A stretch of 64,000 bases of DNA from Bradyrhizobium sp. 186 (GTDB lineage: Bacteria > Pseudomonadota > Alphaproteobacteria > Rhizobiales > Xanthobacteraceae), in NCBI RefSeq assembly GCF_023101685.1, contig NZ_CP082164.1, positions 6,820,001-6,884,000 of the forward strand. The letters are read 5' to 3'. Of the stretch, positions 16,017-23,582 are shown piece by piece. Both the position numbers and the translations under genes were made by a program. Position 1 is the first letter of the stretch. Each line of letters begins with the position of its first letter. Under the pieces are notes generated by a model. That model had not been told where the DNA came from. It saw nothing but the letters and a program-made list of their open reading frames with translations, and did no database searches.

Positions 16017-17324
16017 CTATCCTAACTGAAACACCGCCACCGGCCGTTCATAGCCGCGCACCTCGACCTCGCCGAGCGCCACCGCATCGCCGCCGTCCTC
16101 ACCGAGCGCCTCGCGCACCGCCGACGAGATCAGGAAGTGCGAGCCGAACTCCTTGTTCAGCGCCTCCAGCCGCGAGGCAAAGTTCACGGTGTCTCCGATC
16201 ACCGTGTATTCCTTGCGCCGCGGCGAGCCGATATTGCCGGCGACGACCTCGCCGAAATGGATGCCGATGCCGATCTTGAGCGGCCAGCTCGTTTGCGCGT
16301 TGATGCGCTCCATCGCGGTCAGCATCTCGCGGCCGGCGGCAACCGCGCGATGCGCGGCGTCGGAAGCCTCCAGCGGCGCGCCGAACAGGGCAAGAAAGCC
16401 GTCCCCCAAGAACTTGTTCACGATGCCGCCATGGCGGTCGAGGATGTCGACCAGCACGGCGAAGGCACCGTCGAGCCGGTCGACGACCTCCTGCGGGGTC
16501 CGCGACTGCGCGCCGGCAGTGAAGCCGCGAAAATCGACGAACATGACGGCGACGCGGCGGAGGTCGCCGGCCGCACTCGTCTCCTCCGCCATCAGCCGCT
16601 CCACAACCTGCGGCGAGACGTGCTGGCCGAACAGGTTCGTCACCCGGTCGCGCGCGGTGGCCGCCGCGATGCTCGCTGCAAATTGCCGCCGCAGCCGCGC
16701 GCCGACGGCGCCCGCGAGCACGCCGCAGATCAGGATGATGGTGCTGCGCACTGAGTGGAAGTAGATCAGGGGGTCGCCGGCGTCGCTAGCCGAGTTGTAA
16801 TGCAGCGCGACGGCCAAGAGTTCGGCTGCGGCCACAAATCCCGTGAAGGTGGACAGCCAGAAATCGAGCCGCAGCGTCGAAAGAATGATGAAGATGAAAT
16901 AGACCAGTGGCAGCACGAAACCGAGCGCCTGGCTCGCCCCCATGCTGCGAATCTGCAGGATCAGGATGATCGTCGGCAGCGACGTTTCGATGAGGGCGCC
17001 GATATAGCGCCTGATCACCGGCAGGTCGCGATCGAGCTTGAGGTTTCGCCTGATCTGGCTGTGGACCCAGACCTCGAAGAGGATGAAGCCCGCCAAGAGG
17101 ATGTATTCGTGAACGAGGCCCTCCGTCCCGCGCCAGACCCGGTTCACGAGGGCAGGGTCGATCAGATAGGTTGCGGTGAGGAACAAGATCATGACGCAGC
17201 CAGTGATGATCAGTGTCCGCACCCGCAACAGCTCGGTGCGCAGCACTTCCCGTGTCAGCTCGCGCTCGAAATCCTCGGACAAGACGGCTTTCCGCCGCGT
17301 CTTCCTGCTCGCAAAGCTGACCAT
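16017..17324 (-). CDS. Membrane-bound class III adenylate/guanylate cyclase
   Basis: A 435-aa protein. A cytoplasmic N-terminal segment is followed by about six membrane helices (residues 35-225) without an obvious periplasmic sensor domain, and then a cyclase catalytic domain (about 250-430). The domain has VMFVDFRGFTAG and NKFLGDGFLALFG with the two metal-binding Asp, IGIHFGEVVAGNIGSP, and YTVIGDTVNFASRLEALNK. It should produce a cyclic nucleotide, probably cAMP. It stands alone between the gntR operon and an ABC exporter operon, with palindromic repeats on its upstream side. Confidence 0.93.
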   Translation of the reverse strand: MVSFASRKTRRKAVLSEDFERELTREVLRTELLRVRTLIITGCVMILFLTATYLIDPALVNRVWRGTEGLVHEYILLAGFILFEVWVHSQIRRNLKLDRDLPVIRRYIGALIETSLPTIILILQIRSMGASQALGFVLPLVYFIFIILSTLRLDFWLSTFTGFVAAAELLAVALHYNSASDAGDPLIYFHSVRSTIILICGVLAGAVGARLRRQFAASIAAATARDRVTNLFGQHVSPQVVERLMAEETSAAGDLRRVAVMFVDFRGFTAGAQSRTPQEVVDRLDGAFAVLVDILDRHGGIVNKFLGDGFLALFGAPLEASDAAHRAVAAGREMLTAMERINAQTSWPLKIGIGIHFGEVVAGNIGSPRRKEYTVIGDTVNFASRLEALNKEFGSHFLISSAVREALGEDGGDAVALGEVEVRGYERPVAVFQLG

Positions 17325-17335
17325 TCCGCCCCCTA

Positions 17336-17404
17336 GTCATTCCGGGGCGCGACGAAGTCGTGAACCCGGATTCCGGGTTCACGCTTCGCGTGCCCCGGAA
17401 TGAC
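17336..17404. repeat. Palindromic intergenic repeat (gtcattccggggcgcg family)
   Basis: The left end gtcattccggggcgcg and right end ccccggaatgac are inverted, with an internal pair gtgaacccgg / ccgggttcac. The repeat separates the end of the ABC permease operon from the start of the cyclase gene. Confidence 0.8.
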
Positions 17405-17419
17405 ATTGGGCATTGTGCC

Positions 17420-18583
17420 TCAATCCAGCGTGCGGCGGAAGCGCGTCACGGCGATGGTCATGGCGATCAGCATCAGAACCGCCAGCGCCAGCGCATCATA
17501 GCGCACATTCTGCATGGCCGCGCCCTTCAGCATGATGGCGCGGACGATGCGCAGATAATGCGTCAGCGGCAGGCACTCGCCGACATATTGCGCCCAGGCC
17601 GGCATGCCGGCGAACGGGAACATGAAGCCGGACAGCAAGATGCTCGGCAGGAAGAACATCATCGACATCTGCATGGCCTGGAGCTGATTCTGCACCACGG
17701 TCGAGATCGTGTAGCCGATCGACAGATTGGTGGTGATGAACAAGGTCGACAGTAGCGCCAGCAGGAACAGGTTGCCGAGCACAGGCACGCCGAACAGGCC
17801 GACGCCGATGCCGATGATCAGGAACGCCTGGACGAAGCCGACCAGCACGTAAGGGATGATCTTGCCGAACATCACCTCGACCGGCTTGATCGGCATCGAC
17901 AGCAGGCTCTCCATGGTGCCGCGCTCGACCTCGCGCGTCACCGAGAGCGCGGTGAAGATCAGCATGGTCATGGTGAGGATGGTACCGACGAGGCCCGGCA
18001 CGATGTTGAGGCTTGAAGATGCCGCCGGATTGTAGCGCGCATGTGCCCGGATCTCGAACGGCATCTCCGGGGGATCGCCGATAAAAAGATCGTGCTTAAG
18101 TGCCGTCTGCACGACCATGCCGAGCGAGCCGAGGGCTGCGCTCGCCGCGACCGGATCGGTCGCATCGGCTGCGACCAAGAGCGCCGGTCTGTCGCCGCGC
18201 CGCACCGCCCGCTCGAAGCCGCGCGGGATCTCGACGCCGAACAGCACCTTGCCGGATTTCAGCAGATTGTCGAAATCGTCGATGTCATGCACTTCGTAGA
18301 TGAAGCGGAAATAGGCGGTGTTCTCCAGCGCCTTCAGGATCGAGCGGGCGAGATCGCTGTCCTCCTGCAGCAGCACCGCGCTCGGCAGATTGTGCGGCGT
18401 GGTGTTGATGGCGTAGCCGAACAGCATAAGCTGCATCACCGGCAGCATCACGATCATCGCAAAGGACACGCGATCGCGCTTGAGCTGGATGAACTCCTTG
18501 ATCAGCATCGCATAGGAGCGCCGCCAGAAGCCGAAGCGCTCGCGGATTTCGCGTGCCGGAGCCGGATGATCGACGACGCTCAT
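17420..18583 (-). CDS. ABC-2 type transporter permease
   Basis: A 387-aa membrane protein with one N-terminal helix, a large periplasmic domain (about 60-180) and five C-terminal helices. It contains TREVERGTMESLLSMPIKPVEVMFGKIIPY, the ABC-2 permease signature, and PLTHYLRIVRAIMLKG near the end. It belongs to the YhhJ/YbhR-like exporter permeases, which form the membrane pore of tripartite efflux ABC systems. Its start overlaps the ATPase stop by 4 bp. Only one permease gene is present, so the functional unit is probably a homodimer. Confidence 0.92.
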   Translation of the reverse strand: MSVVDHPAPAREIRERFGFWRRSYAMLIKEFIQLKRDRVSFAMIVMLPVMQLMLFGYAINTTPHNLPSAVLLQEDSDLARSILKALENTAYFRFIYEVHDIDDFDNLLKSGKVLFGVEIPRGFERAVRRGDRPALLVAADATDPVAASAALGSLGMVVQTALKHDLFIGDPPEMPFEIRAHARYNPAASSSLNIVPGLVGTILTMTMLIFTALSVTREVERGTMESLLSMPIKPVEVMFGKIIPYVLVGFVQAFLIIGIGVGLFGVPVLGNLFLLALLSTLFITTNLSIGYTISTVVQNQLQAMQMSMMFFLPSILLSGFMFPFAGMPAWAQYVGECLPLTHYLRIVRAIMLKGAAMQNVRYDALALAVLMLIAMTIAVTRFRRTLD

Positions 18584-19518
18584 TGGAAATTATCCTTGGA
18601 GCGGCCCATCAGTTCGATGAACACGTCTTCGAGCGACGGCGACGATTTCTGCCAATGCAGGCCGCGTCTGCCGCGCCACGGCGAGATGCTCGCTTCGAGT
18701 GCCGCGACATCGCGGCCCGAGACATGCAGCGAGGTGCCGAACGGCGCCACCATGTCGACGCCGGGCTTGCCGGTGAGCTCGGCCGTGAGCCCGTTCAGAT
18801 CTTCACCCGTCACGGTGTAGGTCGTCAGCGCGGATTTCGCGATCACCTCGTCCACGGTGCCATGCGCCAACAGGTGACCGTAGGCGATATACGCGATCTC
18901 GTGACAGCGCTCGGCTTCGTCCATGTAGTGTGTCGACACCAGAACGGTGAGGCCATCGGCAGCGAGCGCGTGGATCTCGTTCCAGAAGTCGCGCCGCGCC
19001 TTGGGATCGACGCCGGCGGTCGGCTCGTCCAGCAGCAGCAATTGCGGATTGGGCAGCGTGCAGGCACCTAACGCAAGGCGCTGCTTCCAGCCTCCGGAGA
19101 GTTCGCCCGCGAGCTGCTCCTCACGACCTGATAGCCCGAGCCGCTTGATCATGTCACGCGCCGCACCGCGCGCATCGCGCAGGCCGTAGAGCCGCGCGAC
19201 GAATTCCAGGTTCTCGCGCACCGAGAGATCCTGATACAGGCTGAAACGCTGGGTCATGTAGCCGACCTGGCGCTTGATGCGGTCGGCATCGCGGCGGATA
19301 TCGTAGCCGAGGCAGGTGCCCTCGCCGCTGTCGGGCGTGAGCAGGCCGCAGAGGATGCGGATGGTGGTGGTCTTGCCCGAGCCGTTCGGCCCGAGGAAGC
19401 CGTAGATCGAGCCGCGCTTCACCTGCATCGACAGATCGTGCACGACCTCGCGGCCGCCGAACGATTTGGTCAGGCCCTTGACCTCGATCGCGATGCCGTT
19501 GCCCGCCGCGCCGTTCAT
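18580..19518 (-). CDS. ABC transporter ATP-binding protein (drug-export type)
   Basis: A 312-aa ATPase with one nucleotide-binding domain. It shows Walker A GPNGSGKTTTIRI (about 38-50), the signature LSGGWKQRLALGACTL, Walker B LLLLDEPTAGVDPKARRDFW, and an H-loop STHYMDEAE. The C-terminal extension (about 230-312) is typical of DrrA/CcmA-like exporters. It couples ATP hydrolysis to the permease encoded next. It overlaps both neighbours by 4 bp, consistent with translational coupling. Unlike E. coli YbhF, which has two fused ATPase domains, this protein has one. Confidence 0.94.
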   Translation of the reverse strand: MNGAAGNGIAIEVKGLTKSFGGREVVHDLSMQVKRGSIYGFLGPNGSGKTTTIRILCGLLTPDSGEGTCLGYDIRRDADRIKRQVGYMTQRFSLYQDLSVRENLEFVARLYGLRDARGAARDMIKRLGLSGREEQLAGELSGGWKQRLALGACTLPNPQLLLLDEPTAGVDPKARRDFWNEIHALAADGLTVLVSTHYMDEAERCHEIAYIAYGHLLAHGTVDEVIAKSALTTYTVTGEDLNGLTAELTGKPGVDMVAPFGTSLHVSGRDVAALEASISPWRGRRGLHWQKSSPSLEDVFIELMGRSKDNFQ

Positions 19519-20303
19519 CGCTTGTCCGCCACAGGAGTCTTGGGGTTGAGATAGACGCTGATCGGCTGCCCGACGCGCAGGGCATCGGGCCGCGAGGGCC
19601 GCGCCTGGATCAGATAGACGAGCTTGTTGCGTTCATCGAGGCTGTAGATCACCGGCGGGGTGTATTCGGCCGTGGTCGCGATGAAATAGATCTTTGCGGT
19701 GAGATCGGCCGCGCAATTGTCGCAGACGACCCGCACCGTGTCGCCGATCGCAAGCTTCGGCAGCTCGGTTTCCGGCACGAAGAAGCGCAGCTTCATGTTG
19801 CCGGGCGGCATGATCGAGAGCACCGGCCGCTGCGCCGCCACCATCTCGCCCTCGCGGAAATAGATCTGCTGAATGGTGCCGGCGACCGGCGCAAAACCCT
19901 TGCGCCGCGCCATCCGCGTCTCCGACGTCGCCACCCGCGCTTCGGCAACACGCAGGGCGGAAACGGCGGAATCGAGATTGGCTTGGGTGCCGGAGCCGGT
20001 CTTGTTCAGCGAGGCCGCGCGATCATAGGTTTGCTGCGCGTTCGCGAGCGTCGCCTTGTTCTGGTTGAGATCGGCAAGCTGGAGATCGTCGTCGACGGAA
20101 TAGAGGGCCTCGCCGACCTTGACCTCATCGCCTTCGCGGACGTTGAGTCTTGTGACCCGGCCCGCTTCGTCCGGGCTGACAAAGATCATATCGGCCTCGA
20201 CCCAGCCCTGGAAGCCGGGATCGCGCTTCTCGTTGCAGCCGGCAAGCCCGGCTGCGAGCACAATGGCCAATGCGAAACTGAAAATCCCTTGCGACGACCT
20301 CAT
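19515..20303 (-). CDS. HlyD-family periplasmic adaptor lipoprotein
   Basis: A 262-aa protein with a lipoprotein signal peptide (IFSFALAIVLAAGLAGCNEK, lipobox LAGC). A split biotinyl-lipoyl-like domain follows (VSPDEAGRVTRLNVREGDEVKVGEALYSVDD and KGFAPVAGTIQQIYFREGEMV), flanking a coiled-coil hairpin (about 85-140), then a beta-barrel region with a CDNC pair. It should bridge the ABC permease to an outer-membrane channel. Its gene lies between tetR and the ATPase, with 4-bp overlaps on each side. Confidence 0.9.
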   Translation of the reverse strand: MRSSQGIFSFALAIVLAAGLAGCNEKRDPGFQGWVEADMIFVSPDEAGRVTRLNVREGDEVKVGEALYSVDDDLQLADLNQNKATLANAQQTYDRAASLNKTGSGTQANLDSAVSALRVAEARVATSETRMARRKGFAPVAGTIQQIYFREGEMVAAQRPVLSIMPPGNMKLRFFVPETELPKLAIGDTVRVVCDNCAADLTAKIYFIATTAEYTPPVIYSLDERNKLVYLIQARPSRPDALRVGQPISVYLNPKTPVADKR

Positions 20304-20998
20304 GTCGTGCTCCGTTCGCCAAAAATCAAATCGAGATGAACGCGCAGCATCTCCTGCGCGTCGAGCGGCGCATGCCGCGCAAACAGGCTCTGCCAGATCA
20401 CCGCGATCATCGCCGGCGCAACCAGGATCTGCGGAAAGCGCGCGAGGTTCTTCTCGCGGATCTCGCCGCGGGCAATGCCGAGCTCGATCAGCGCGCGCAT
20501 GCCGGCCATCCCGCGCGAGACGACCTCGCGATAGTAGAAATCCGCAACGGCCGGAAAGCGCGGCCCTTCCGCCACGATCAGGCGCACGAGATCGCCGCGA
20601 CGGGTGTTCGCGATTTCCTTGAGGAAGTTGGTGGCAAACGCCTCAACAAGGTCGCGCACCGAGCCGGTCGTCGCCGGCAAGGTCGTCAGCCGCTCCACCA
20701 CGGGCACGATTACGATGCGGACGAGCTCCTCGAACATCGATTCCTTGTCCTTGAAGTGCAGGTAGATCGTGCCCTTCGCCACGCCCGCGCGCTTTGCGAT
20801 GTCGTCGAGCCGGGTCGCGGCGAATCCGCGCGCGATGAATTCCTCCAGCGCCGCCTCCACGATGGCGGCACGCCGCTCCGCCGTGCGCGCAGCGCGGTTC
20901 GGGGCGGGCGCCGCGGCCTCGTCCGCAGGCAGAAAAGAACCCGTCTCAGGTTTGCGGGCTTGGCGCGGAATAGCGGCTTTGGTCGGCTTCGAAGTCAT
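20300..20998 (-). CDS. TetR-family regulator of the ABC exporter operon
   Basis: A 232-aa regulator. A disordered basic leader (residues 1-38) precedes a TetR helix-turn-helix (AAIVEAALEEFIARGFAATRLDDIAKRAGVAKGTIYLHFKDKESMFEELV, about 45-95). The C-terminal ligand-binding domain resembles the TetR_C group of efflux regulators (CecR/YbiH-like). It is the first gene of tetR-hlyD-ATPase-permease. A perfect 22-bp palindrome begins 9 nt upstream of its start and is the likely operator, so it probably represses its own operon and is released by an exported toxic compound. Confidence 0.93.
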   Translation of the reverse strand: MTSKPTKAAIPRQARKPETGSFLPADEAAAPAPNRAARTAERRAAIVEAALEEFIARGFAATRLDDIAKRAGVAKGTIYLHFKDKESMFEELVRIVIVPVVERLTTLPATTGSVRDLVEAFATNFLKEIANTRRGDLVRLIVAEGPRFPAVADFYYREVVSRGMAGMRALIELGIARGEIREKNLARFPQILVAPAMIAVIWQSLFARHAPLDAQEMLRVHLDLIFGERSTT

Positions 20999-21006
20999 TT
21001 ACTATT

Positions 21007-21028
21007 TATGACTGACTAGTCAGTCATA
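21007..21028. promoter_or_regulatory. Perfect 22-bp palindrome, likely TetR operator
   Basis: The half-site TATGACTGACT is followed immediately by its exact inverted copy AGTCAGTCATA. It lies 9-30 nt upstream of the tetR start, where binding would block transcription of the exporter operon. The heptamer TGACTGA also appears in the palindromes near 54322-54343, upstream of another TetR gene. Confidence 0.85.
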
Positions 21029-21054
21029 GTCAACGCAAATTTGGTGTGGGATGA

Positions 21055-21088
21055 ATTAGTATTGACTAATGCATAAGCGTGTACTAAT
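21055..21088. promoter_or_regulatory. Candidate ArsR operator
   Basis: ATTAGT-ATTG-ACTAAT (21055-21070) is a perfect inverted repeat, and another ACTAAT half-site lies at 21083-21088, directly in front of the arsR start at 21098. The position suits autorepression by the ArsR protein. Divergence from the tetR operon means that the two control regions lie within 100 bp of each other. Confidence 0.65.
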
Positions 21089-21097
21089 GGATTGGAT

Positions 21098-21433
21098 ATG
21101 ACCGAAGTCGCCCTCACCACCGTTACGACCGTCATGCGCGCCCTCGCTGATCCGACGCGCCGGGCCGTATTCGAACGCGTTTTCGATGCCGAGGAAATCA
21201 CCGTCGGCGAGCTGACACGAGGCAGCGGCGTGACCCAGGGTGCGATCTCGCAGCACCTGAAATCCCTCAAGCAGGCCGGCCTCGTCGCCGAGCGCGCCGA
21301 GGGCCGCAACGTCTACTACCGCGCCGCGCCGCAGGGCCTCGAGCCGCTGGTCGCATGGATGGATCATTATGGCGTCTTCTGGCGCGAGCGCTTCCAGAAC
21401 CTGCGTAGCCTGTTGAAGGAGATCGACCCGTGA
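21098..21433 (+). CDS. ArsR-family transcriptional regulator
   Basis: A 111-aa winged-helix regulator: MRALADPTRRAVFERVF, a helix-turn-helix in ELTRGSGVTQGAISQHLKSLKQAGLV, and the wing EGRNVYYRA. It lacks the CVC metal-binding motif of arsenic sensors. It belongs to the SRPBCC-linked ArsR group, which usually regulates a neighbouring AHSA1-type gene. The ATG at 21098 is preferred over a TTG two codons earlier. Its stop overlaps the GTG start of the SRPBCC gene (GTGA), so the two are translationally coupled. Confidence 0.9.
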   Translation: MTEVALTTVTTVMRALADPTRRAVFERVFDAEEITVGELTRGSGVTQGAISQHLKSLKQAGLVAERAEGRNVYYRAAPQGLEPLVAWMDHYGVFWRERFQNLRSLLKEIDP

Positions 21434-21906
21434 CTGCTGCCGAACTGAAAGCCGAGACACAGGACATCGTCCAAGACATCGTTCTGGACGAGGTCTTCCC
21501 TCACGCGACCGCGACGATCTGGAAGGCGCTGACAAGCGCGCAATTGATCGCGCGCTGGTTGATGCCGCCGACCGGCTTCGAGGCCATCGAAGGCAACAAT
21601 TTCACGTTCAAGACGAACCCGGCCGGCGGCTGGGACGGCGTGATCCATTGCCGGGTTCTGGAGGTCGTGCCGAACCGGCGCCTCGCCTATGCCTGGAAGG
21701 GCGGCGACGCAGGCAATACCGGCTACGGCTCGCCGCTCGACACCGTGGTCACCTGGTCCCTCACCGCTGTCGAAGCCGGCACGCGCATCCGCCTGGTGCA
21801 TTCGGGCTTCGTCACGCCCAAGAACGACACGGCCTACAGGAACATGAGCGACGGCTGGACCAAGGTCGTCCGGCGGCTCGATGAGATCAGTGGCGAAGAC
21901 GAGTAA
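21430..21906 (+). CDS. SRPBCC (AHSA1-type) domain protein
   Basis: A 158-aa protein of the START/SRPBCC fold: VFPHATATIWKALTSAQLIARWLMPP, FEAIEGNNFTFKTNPAGGWDGVIHCRVLEVVPNRRLAYAW, VTWSLTAVEAGTRIRLVHSGF and the C-terminal helix GWTKVVRRLDEI. It should bind a hydrophobic ligand; the reaction is unknown. The GTG start at 21430 overlaps the arsR stop. ArsR-SRPBCC pairs are common, and the third gene here was once a GFA-family gene, now broken. Confidence 0.9.
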   Translation: MTAAELKAETQDIVQDIVLDEVFPHATATIWKALTSAQLIARWLMPPTGFEAIEGNNFTFKTNPAGGWDGVIHCRVLEVVPNRRLAYAWKGGDAGNTGYGSPLDTVVTWSLTAVEAGTRIRLVHSGFVTPKNDTAYRNMSDGWTKVVRRLDEISGEDE

Positions 21907-21918
21907 GGAGGTATCACG

Positions 21919-22304
21919 ATGGACAAGCCTTATACCGGCGGCTGCGCCTGCGGCGCGATTCGCTACGAGATCTTTGGCGAGCCGGTGTTCAGCAATGATT
22001 GCCAATGCCGGGACGACGGGCCACGGCTCGCATCTGACATTTCCCCGCGTCGACGGGCCAGGCCAAGCACTGGGACATGACGGCCGACAGCGGCAATGTG
22101 AAGACGCGCGCCTTCTGCCCGGATTGCGGGGCGCCGGTCTACATGACGTTTTCCGCGATGCCCGACATCTTCACCATCCGTGCCGCGAGCCTCGACGAGC
22201 CCGCCCGCTACAAGCCGCAGGTGGTGACTTATGCTGCGCGCGGCCACGGCTGGGATCGGCTCGATCCGAGCTTGCCGAAGTTCGAGCAGATGCCGCCCAT
22301 GTGA
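21919..22304 (+). pseudogene. Frameshifted GFA-family (glutathione-dependent formaldehyde-activating-like) gene
   Basis: An excellent ribosome site (AAGGAGGT) precedes the ATG at 21919. The frame begins MDKPYTGGCACGAIRYEIFGEPVFSNDCQCRD, typical of GFA zinc proteins, then shifts. TGHGSHLTFPR is in the next frame, and AKHWDMTADSGNVK followed by AFCPDCGAPVYMTF is in the third frame, running to the stop at 22304. The segment between QC and TGHG is also shorter than usual, so bases are missing. At least two frame changes break the gene. It is either a decayed third gene of the arsR operon or an artefact of sequencing. The zinc-ligand cysteines CAC, CQC and CPDC are still recognisable. Confidence 0.8.
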
Positions 22305-22331
22305 GGCGATCAAACAGCCGCGCGAGGTGCG

Positions 22332-22506
22332 CTCCCTCTCCCGCTTGCTGGAGAGGGCTGGGGAGAGGGTGCATCCACGGCGAGGCAATCCCAGAGCGGA
22401 GAGAGCCCTCACCCGGCGCTACGCCATAGCCGAGGCTTCGCCTCGGCATCCCCTGAAACGGCCGCCGAAGGCGGCCTACACCTCTCCCGCAAGCGGGAGA
22501 GGTGAG
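22332..22506. repeat. Palindromic intergenic repeat (ctctcccgcttgc type)
   Basis: A mosaic of inverted segments. The outer ends are ctctcccgcttgctggagag and ctctcccgcaagcgggagag, with internal pairs such as gccgaggcttcgcctcggc and ggccgccgaaggcggcc. It fills the space between the broken GFA gene and the convergent DUF2000 gene. Confidence 0.75.
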
Positions 22507-22522
22507 CAACCAGCACCTTCGT

Positions 22523-22933
22523 TTAACTGTGAAACTTCAACCCGTCGACGATCTTGTCGATCACCTTGCGCTCGGCTCGCATGGCGATGCCGACGAGATT
22601 GAGGTCGGCGCGCGCAACCGCCCTCACCGCCACGCGATTGGCGGCATCGTGCGTGGTCTTGAACATGTCCTCGGTGTAGACCGCCGCCGTCACATTGCGC
22701 GACAAGGCGCGGTCGAGCGCGCGCGACAGCGCCGGACCGTCGGCACCGTAGATCAGGATCGGCTGGCCGATCAGCGCGTGATATTTCGTGCCCGAGGCGT
22801 CTTCATAGGGCTCGCCGATGCAGTCCGGAAAGGCCCCGGCAATGCCGCTGGTGAGAAAGGACGCGACGTTGAGCTTCTGCCAGGCCTGAAGATCGGAGCG
22901 GATCACGACGGTGATCTTGGTGTCGAACTGCAT
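22523..22933 (-). CDS. DUF2000-family protein
   Basis: A 136-aa protein beginning MQFDTKITVVIRSDLQAWQKLNVASFLTSGIAG, followed by IGEPYEDASGTKYHALIGQPILIYGAD and a C-terminal helix pair containing RADLNLVGIAMRAERKVIDKIVDGLKF. This matches the DUF2000 group of small cytoplasmic proteins related to peptidyl-tRNA hydrolase 2 folds; the function is unknown. The ATG at 22933 follows TTGGGGAATT. It is a single-gene unit flanked on both sides by palindromic repeats. Confidence 0.8.
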   Translation of the reverse strand: MQFDTKITVVIRSDLQAWQKLNVASFLTSGIAGAFPDCIGEPYEDASGTKYHALIGQPILIYGADGPALSRALDRALSRNVTAAVYTEDMFKTTHDAANRVAVRAVARADLNLVGIAMRAERKVIDKIVDGLKFHS

Positions 22934-22947
22934 GCAATTCCCCAACT

Positions 22948-22988
22948 GTCATTCCGGGATCGATGCTACGCAACAACCCCGGAATGAC
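22948..22988. repeat. Short palindromic repeat (gtcattccggg / cccggaatgac)
   Basis: A compact member of the gtcattccgg repeat family with 11-bp perfect arms, lying in the 66-bp gap between the DUF4189 stop and the DUF2000 start. It can form a hairpin after the DUF4189 gene. Confidence 0.75.
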
Positions 22989-22999
22989 GGCAAGGAGAA

Positions 23000-23389
23000 T
23001 CAGCCCTTCGCGTCGCAAGCCCAGGCCCGGATCACGCATTCCTTGCCGCCGAATTTGTAGCATTCGCGCGTGGCGGCGTTGAGCGTGGCCGAGATCTTCG
23101 GCTTCACGGCATAGCCATAAGCGCCGCAGGGATTGGAAAGATCGACCGACATCGCAGCGCAGGCGCGCTTCATGGTCACGGTCGTGCACTCGCCCTTGCA
23201 CTGCTTCTGCGCCGCGCTGCGCGCTTCGTGCTCGGCGCCATAATCATAGGCCTGGCCATAGGCGCCGCACTTGCCGACCGCGAAGGCACCTGCGGCATGC
23301 GCATCCGTGATGTGGCGGGCGCCGGCAACACAGACGGACAGCGCAAAGAAAAACATCGCGCAACGACGCGCGACGACGTTCGAAGCCAT
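23000..23389 (-). CDS. Exported DUF4189-domain protein
   Basis: A 129-aa protein with a signal peptide (MFFFALSVCVAGARHITDAHA). The mature domain of about 95 residues has the DUF4189 pattern: GAFAVGKCGAYGQAYDYGAEHEARSAAQKQC, CTTVTMKRACAAMSVD, PCGAYGYAV and ATRECYKFGGKECVIRAWAC. Eight regularly placed Cys suggest four disulphides in the periplasm. The function is unknown. The ATG at 23389 follows GAGGGGATTTCC. Confidence 0.85.
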   Translation of the reverse strand: MASNVVARRCAMFFFALSVCVAGARHITDAHAAGAFAVGKCGAYGQAYDYGAEHEARSAAQKQCKGECTTVTMKRACAAMSVDLSNPCGAYGYAVKPKISATLNAATRECYKFGGKECVIRAWACDAKG

Positions 23390-23488
23390 GGAAATCCCCT
23401 CCCCCCAAGGCAGTGGAAGGGAACTCTAAGCAGCGGTCGTTTCCAGATGGTGAACGGGCGGTTGAAATCGGACGATTGAGAAGCGCCA

Positions 23489-23577
23489 TAGGTAGGCCAA
23501 GGCGCGAAGCGCTGTGCCCGCCATCATCCACACCGCAATCTAGAAATTCGTGGGCACGCTTCGCTTTGCCCACCCTC
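23489..23577. repeat. Dispersed repeat with gtgggcacgcttcgctttgccc arms
   Basis: The left half resembles tgggc(a)aaggcg-cgaagcgc-tgtgcccgcc and the right half is gtgggcacgcttcgctttgcc; each is a hairpin with a gaagcg core. It lies between the cox cluster's last gene and the DUF4189 gene. Confidence 0.6.
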
Positions 23578-23582
23578 CGGTG

